From: Pelodera strongyloides
Lineage: Eukaryota; Nematoda; Chromadorea; Rhabditida; Rhabditidae
Direction of reading: 5' to 3'
Assembly: GCA_036852015.1 (NCBI GenBank)
Contig: JAANDG010000252.1
Span: 124,001 to 188,000 of the forward strand
DNA: 64,000 nt
This document shows, in pieces, positions 59,237-64,000 of the stretch. Numbering within the stretch: position 1 is the stretch's first letter; the number at the start of each line of letters is the position of its first letter. Below the pieces are notes generated by a model. It saw nothing but the letters and a program-made list of their open reading frames with translations. It made no database searches and had not been told where the DNA came from. Position numbers and translations under genes: made by a program.

Positions 59237-59498
59237 TTCCTACAGAACGAAATGAAAAAGGTACTGAACATATTAAGTATGTACCAGTACCAGCCAAGTA
59301 TTTCTTCAGCGATCTTCGCGACTGCAACATCCAATCTTGCTTCTCTGTTTTATTTCTATACTGCACCGTTCTTAGCTGATGCCTCGAATTGCCACTGACA
59401 TGCGTAATAATAAAAGTAATTTTGTTATCAGACGGTGTTTTTAATCCTAATTAAAAACTAAGGTTGTATTGTACTTTAGGGGTCTCATGGGGTTTTAA

Positions 59499-59949
59499 AG
59501 GGATAGGTTCATCTCAAATCACCTCTCTTTTTATTGTTTTTAATAATAATAGCACAAATATCATTCACAATGAGAATTAAATCAATCACAGAACCATACG
59601 CCTCGCAGAAGAAGCTTCCTTTATTGGAAACGGGGTGACCGGAAGCTAAAATCTAAACGTAAAAACTAATACCGTACAAAGATCGCGCGGGCTAATGGCA
59701 ATTATATGCGAACTAGTAGTTCACCGATGGAATACAGAAACAGCCAGCCAGCACGTAAACGAACAGCCAATACGTAAAAAGGGTACCAGACTACCGTATT
59801 CTGCGGTACTCAGAGAGGGCCATTTTTTGCTCAATATTTCGTTGAAAATAATTTTCTGTAAAATTTGTTTTAGTTTTTTTGGTAGTTTAAGACACGGCGA
59901 ATCTAATAAAATTAATAACTTTTTAGTTTTCTGAGGTGGACCTCTCCCT
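59499..59949. mobile_element. MITE, family E (AGGGAKAGGTYCAYCTCA ends)
   Basis: TTAA at 59495-59498 and 59950-59953. Ends AGGGATAGGTTCATCTCA and ..TGAGGTGGACCTCTCCCT. The last 120 bp are repeated at 60180-60301. Confidence 0.8.
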
Positions 59950-60179
59950 TTAAAGGGCTGTGAAGAAATTTTTTTGAAAAATTCCAGAATAACTACGGAA
60001 TCATACAAAATGACGAAGACGTGATTAAATATGGTTTGTTAAAACGCATGGTTTGAAAAAAGCAACAGACGCACAGTTAAAATCCCGCCCTTTTTTAGTT
60101 CCCGAACAACGGTGGCGAGAGCGCGGTTTATTATGCACCCCACTGACCCCACCCCTATCAACGCCGACCGTATTAATGG

Positions 60180-60301
60180 TACTTTGCTCCATATTTCGTT
60201 GAAAATAACATTCTGTAAAATTTGTTTTAGTTTTTTCTGGTACACGGGGAATCTAGTAAAAATAATAACTTTTTGGTTTTCTGAGGTGGACCTCTCCCTT
60301 T
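60180..60301. repeat. family-E MITE fragment (right end)
   Basis: TTGCTCNATATTTCGTTGAAAATA...TTTTCTGAGGTGGACCTCTCCCT as at 59827-59949, with the first part missing. Confidence 0.75.
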
Positions 60302-60589
60302 AGAGGGACGCGGTCACCGCTTTGACCCTTATGTATACTTTGTGTTTTTATTAACTGCACAGTATGAAAAACATAGTGTTGGAAAAAATCCGAGGAAAAA
60401 CGCCGTTTTCAGCTGGAAATTCATTGATTAAAAAAGTTGCGTCCGATCCAAGACCCACAGTTAGCCATAGAAAACCAAATGTTATAATGCCCGCGAGGTA
60501 TTCGACCGATTAATTAGTGGAGTAACGTTCGTCGAGTCATTATCAGCACGGCCATATGCTGGACAATCACTAGGGTTGCGGTGCGTATT

Positions 60590-60850
60590 GCTACGTTCTG
60601 TGGCGCGCAGAGCGCCGCAGACTTTCCCGCACGTTCTGGGTATGCGCGCATACCTTCCCGCATGATCTGACTGTGCGCGCGTACTTTCCCGCATGATCAC
60701 GGTGTGCGCGCATACTTTCCCGCATAGAGCGCCGCACGGTGGGCTTCCGGAGCAATGTCTCCGAAATCACAACTTTGACAATTTGGATAGCCCAGCTGCG
60801 AGCGCATACTTTCCCGCGTACATTCCCGCATAGAGCGCCGCGCACTCACG
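60590..60850. repeat. cluster of CGCATACTTTCCCGCA repeats
   Basis: Variants of GCGCGCATACTTTCCCGCAT occur at least five times, with GATCNNNGTGTGCGCG or AGAGCGCCGC spacers. Much more GC-rich than the flanks. Confidence 0.7.
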
Positions 60851-62220
60851 AAAATTCTTCTCTCAAGAAATTATTTTCAGCTGCAATACCGTAGTTGCAA
60901 CAAATAGGTCGGCTGACCCCAGGCAGGATCGCGGACAATCTGGACCTCAGGCGGGAATGCCTACCGCTTCGCCGCAGTGTCCGCCTAACGGGATTACTGT
61001 AGTCACGGCGGGAATGCCGCAGGACCGTGCATTAAACGTGCATTTCCAAAATTTGAAAAATGCAAAGGGCGGGAAGCTCAAATTAAACTTAGAAAGTTTT
61101 TTGGAAATTTTCGAAGTTCCATGTTTTTTCTCTCTATTGTTGTTATTTTCTGTGTCATGTTTCGTTGTGAAGTCTGTTTGATTTAGAGTTTGTACGTTCT
61201 TGGCAGCTACTTGCTACGCCATTCTCCAACCATTCCACACCCGTAACGTATGTTTACTTTTTTTGGAAACATTTATATTATCAGACGATGCGATGTTTGC
61301 TCGTATAGGGTTCCAAGTGAACTATTTTAAGGTGCAATGTTATCAGTGCTGGACGTGATCGGCTGCACTGAAGCGCAGGCTGTTCCAACGCGTTTTAGCT
61401 GGTCCTCTATAGTGAGTTGGTTTTTTTTCTATGCAATTGTAGACGTATGTTGTAATGTTGTTAGTTATTCTGTGTACTTTCAGGATTCATTTGCCTTTCA
61501 CCCCGGGTATTTGGGCACGATACCTTGCTTTTGGATAGTGTTTTATCATGTAGCAACTCAGTGTCTATGACCTGTCTCTCTACTTTAGATTCGTACAATG
61601 CACGCTATATATATTCGCATAACTAATCGCTTTCATATTACTTAAAACTTGATGTTCAAATTAGCTTTTTTTAGATCGCATTTTTATTGGTGAACGTTTG
61701 TTGCCAAGCTAGATGGCGACCAACAACCAACTCCTAGTAAAATCTTCTCACACGCATCCAAAGCTCGCGGTCAGTTTCGTAGTTATTCGCAGTTATGTGT
61801 CTGTAACGAATTTAACACCTTTACGTATTTACACTAGCTAAATTGCTAGATAACATTCTATCCTTTAAATTTTGCTTAGTGTCTCTGTTTAGTCTGTTTA
61901 GCTAAGCCTGGGAAGAGGACTATAAAGGCATAGTCGGTGGCGTTTTACTGACTTATTTTAAAACGGTTAGTTTGTTCGCCATTGTTTTACATGCATGTAC
62001 AATATACATGTTCTCTGTGCTCTTATTGCGTCTCAATTGTATCGATGTTCCGTTTAGACATCGACATCGTTGGATTGGTGACCGCAATGTACAGCGTTTT
62101 TTATCACTAACGTTGCAATAGGGAGAGGATTCTAAAAAGGTAAGAAATCTTGTCTGTTCCATCCTGTACTCCAATTTCCATACTTTATTTCGCGTGTTAA
62201 TATCTAAAGTACTACTGTTC
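60851..62220. other. no gene recognised; T-rich, similar in character to 36-42 kb
   Basis: A short block with ATG at 61337 and a possible donor (TATAGTGAGTTG) resembles the modules of the 36-42-kb region in style, but cannot be chained into a protein. Confidence 0.3.
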
Positions 62221-62223
62221 CAG

Positions 62224-62700
62224 CAAACCAACCACGAGGACACCTTATCTGATTTGGTTCGAATTGCAAGTACCTCGGTATTTTACGCAAACTTTTCCCG
62301 CCCTACTGGATGGAATTCAAACATCAGGTATATTGATTTCCTAATTTCCATACAAAAATTTGTGAAGCACCTCTACCCGTTCTATGTTTAATACATATAA
62401 CTTCAGGTCCGCCGTCACCTGAATGGCCGTATAAACGAACTTGTTTCTATACCACAATACGACACCCGCTGGTTAACCGCACTGTCAGCACATGCGCAGG
62501 TAAGATATTTAGATTTGGAGAGTGCTGCAAGTGTGTAAATAATCACCACAAATAATTGCACCGTTGTTTTCGTTGTTGTTACATGAATAATATTAATATT
62601 TTGGATGTGAATTACACCATGCATTTTACAGTTTACACTCTACACTGTTGTATTAATTTCTAATATTTCAGGGGCAAAGTCCAACGATATGCTCTTCTAA
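62224..62700 (+). other. three candidate exons, frame possible
   Basis: Splice-bounded blocks 62224-62327, 62407-62499 and 62672-62700 can be read in one phase (..LIWFELQVPRYFTQTFPALL.., ..PEWPYKRTCFYTTIRHPLVN.., stop). The block before them (62061-62140) is not open in any frame, so this may be non-coding or a decayed gene. No family recognised. Confidence 0.25.
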
Positions 62701-63229
62701 CCAAAAGGGACAATGACCGTATGCAGGAGCCGGAATCTGCCCCGGCCAGTCGATAACTCATGAATGTGGACGAACTGAGTGGTTCACGGCAATCGCTCAC
62801 ACGAATACGAACGTTCAGGTTTTCCCTGGCTAAGGCTTCTGCCTTCCCTCCTTAGGAGCTTTGCTAGTGGAAAAAACGACGGTCTGTATAATGAAGTGTA
62901 TTACAAGTTTTTTATTATCATTACAAGTAAGTTATTGTAAGTGTAATACACTTCAATAACTTGTAAATATTGTCCGACTTCATATCTCACTAATATTGAA
63001 CTTAAGTCACTTTACGGCCCTTGAAGATTGTACTTATTGTATTTAATTATACGGATAATAATACTCTCAACAAGTTTATATTTTATTTTTTGACCTCATT
63101 AAGTTTATAGTATTATCCGCTTTTCTTGCTATAATTTATATTCTTTACGTGTCTGTATCCTAAGATTTGCGTTGATGTAATATATCCTTGCCATTGTCCC
63201 GAGAACCTAGTAGTAGTAATTATCGAACC

Positions 63230-63500
63230 ATTATCGCGTGTTAGTATGCATATCATATAGTATGTATTCATGTTCATATATATTCTATAATAGTATGTAT
63301 ATCTCATAGTATACGTGTTAGTATGTCCTATAGTAGTACTATGTATATCCTATAGTAGTAGTATGTATGTCCTATAGTAGTAGTGTGTGTATGCATATCC
63401 TATAGTAGTAGTATTTATGTCCTATAGCAGTAGTATGTGTATGTATATCCTGTAGTTGTAGTAGTATGTATACCCTATAGTAGCATTATGTATATCCGGC
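63230..63500. repeat. minisatellite of TATCCTATAGTAGTAGTATG type
   Basis: About nine degenerate units of 25-35 bp containing CCTATAGTAGTAG and GTATGTATAT. Confidence 0.85.
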
Positions 63501-63509
63501 GAATTGTAC

Positions 63510-63675
63510 ATTACACCACGCAGACCACTACACCACGCACGCCACAGTGTGCCACCGCACGCCACCATGCCCCATACGCCACCTTTCGATGGTTTGAGCC
63601 ACCCTGACTCCGCCAAAGCCACCTTGGTGCCACCCAGATGCCACATGCAAGCCACTTGCAAGCCACCCAAAAACC
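63510..63675. repeat. CCAC-rich repeat
   Basis: Irregular repetition of GCCAC(C/G) words (CGCACGCCACAGTGTGCCAC..), strand-asymmetric in C versus G. Frames on either strand are by-products of the repeat. Confidence 0.7.
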
Positions 63676-64000
63676 ACATATTATCTGCCAGTTGCGTACT
63701 TTCAGAGTGTGCATTTATATACATTATCTTATTATATAAAAGAGTAACTGTAGCGTAATTTGCATACCGATGTGCGTTACGGAAATGCAAATTTCGTATT
63801 CGGGAATAAAAAGAGTTTCTCAGCTCAATATCGAAGTATGCATATGCAATTGTTTCCTATTATGTGAATTTCTTATGATACGTTTGAAACTTTGTATATA
63901 CGTATGCCGGTATGCCCACGCTAAACCAATCATATTTCCATGTAAGTCGCCTCAGGCGGCGTGAGCCGACTTGTTATTACATAATAATATAATACTAGCC

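Noticed and set aside
63422..63790. 122-codon minus frame
   Set aside because: Reads through the CCAC and TAGTAG repeats; the composition is that of the repeats.

Overview
This is eukaryotic, almost certainly animal, DNA and looks nematode-like. Coding exons are short (57-395 bp) and carry GT..AG introns with compact 3' splice sites of the type TTTCAG, TTTTAG and TTTAAG. In three genes a 3' splice site lies 0-7 bases upstream of the start codon, as expected where spliced leaders are added. There are no prokaryotic operons, ribosome binding sites or CRISPR arrays. Taxonomy is inferred from gene structure only; no rRNA or other marker gene is present.

Genes I could reconstruct exon by exon with consistent reading phase: (1) 1129-3016 (+), a 433-residue protein with a ubiquitin-like N-terminus and a divergent kinase-like fold; (2) 29525-32835 (-), a 254-residue BTB-BACK protein, followed downstream on the same strand by PHR-like exons (26847-28864); (3) 43284-46851 (-), a roughly 492-residue lysine-rich protein built from twelve phase-0 exons with a repeated LSEKTAVDSEAD-type motif; (4) 47070-51171 (-), a 271-residue cysteine-rich protein with a signal peptide and one C-terminal membrane helix. 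Genes 4 and 3 are head to tail with about 220 bp between them and may be co-transcribed. Fragments: a PHR-like exon at the left edge, a BTB fragment near 21.7 kb, an adenain-like protease fragment at 3.1-3.3 kb, and the last two exons of a small protein at 58.15-58.4 kb.

Most of the rest is mobile DNA. At least six families of short foldback elements share TTAA target duplications (several with intact TTAA on both sides), and they crowd the introns of the BTB gene and the intergenic space. Two Harbinger-like elements with CWG target duplications lie side by side at 12.5-16.0 kb, and the first is interrupted by a minus-strand LTR retroelement whose empty site is preserved in the second. A second non-autonomous LTR element (17179-19131, 5-bp target duplication) is interrupted by a foldback element. 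There are also tRNA-derived SINEs, a Pao-like gag remnant, GC-rich elements, and several tandem repeats.

From about 34.8 to 42.6 kb the + strand is T/G-rich and holds repeated splice-like modules but no convincing long reading frame; I could not assign a function to it.
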